A stretch of 6,248 nt of DNA from an uncultured Clostridia bacterium (lineage in GTDB: Bacteria > Bacillota > Clostridia > Oscillospirales > Butyricicoccaceae). Positions 6,182 to 6,248 of the stretch are shown piece after piece (position 1 is the stretch's first letter; the number at the start of each line of letters is the position of its first letter). The stretch covers positions 1 through 6,248 of the forward strand of contig CALYTA010000068.1 in assembly GCA_945486175.1 (NCBI GenBank), given 5' to 3'. Both the position numbers and the translations under genes were made by a program. Under the pieces are notes generated by a model. The model searched no databases. It saw nothing but the letters and a program-made list of their open reading frames with translations, and was not told the DNA's origin.

Positions 6182-6217
6182 GTCCGGTTTTGTACCAGTG
6201 CCGTGCCGATATCGTGA

Positions 6218-6247
6218 TAGACTTCTGCCGTGGGGTTGTGGTATAAT
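6218..6247 (+). promoter_or_regulatory. Extended -10 promoter for a gene beyond the window
   Basis: A perfect -10 TATAAT (6242-6247) is preceded by TGG (6239-6241), the extended -10 signature. A partial -35 TAGACT (6218-6223, four of six consensus bases) lies 18 bases upstream. The start site would fall just beyond the right edge, so the driven gene is not visible. It follows the operon terminator and therefore marks a new transcription unit. Confidence 0.7.
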
Positions 6248-6248
6248 C

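Overview
The window looks like chromosomal housekeeping DNA from a GC-rich member of the Clostridia. I would guess the Oscillospirales/Ruminococcaceae side, but this is inferred from gene order, the large SRP RNA type and protein style, not from a database search. Every complete or partial gene I can support is on the + strand. I see no mobile element, CRISPR array, tRNA or rRNA.

Region 1 (1-3071) is a cell-envelope pair. The 3' end of a class A penicillin-binding protein gene (transpeptidase end, cysteine-containing C-terminal region and a Thr/Pro/Glu tail) is followed, after a perfect 16-bp hairpin without a U-tract, by a complete gene for a five-helix membrane protein with an LtaS-type extracellular sulfatase-fold domain. 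All the expected metal and nucleophile residues are present.

Region 2 (3072-3503) has no protein gene. It holds a sigma-A-type promoter, the large (Bacillus/Clostridium-type) signal recognition particle RNA, ffs, and two closely spaced intrinsic terminators. Only 25 bases separate the second T-tract from the dnaX start codon.

Region 3 (3504-6181) is the classic Firmicutes replication/repair cluster dnaX-ybaB-recR: the DNA polymerase III clamp-loader subunit, a small nucleoid-associated protein, and the RecFOR-pathway protein RecR. The genes are 15 and 6 bases apart and end at a strong intrinsic terminator. The last bases (6218-6247) carry an extended -10 promoter for a gene outside the window.

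I did not find an undescribed multi-gene system. The points worth a second look are regulatory or structural: dnaX sits behind a double terminator with no visible promoter of its own; the SRP RNA end-pairing helix and the first terminator hairpin cannot form together; dnaX has an in-phase A7 slippery run that could yield a shortened clamp-loader subunit; a long hairpin links the two envelope genes; and recR appears to depend on coupling to ybaB for translation.
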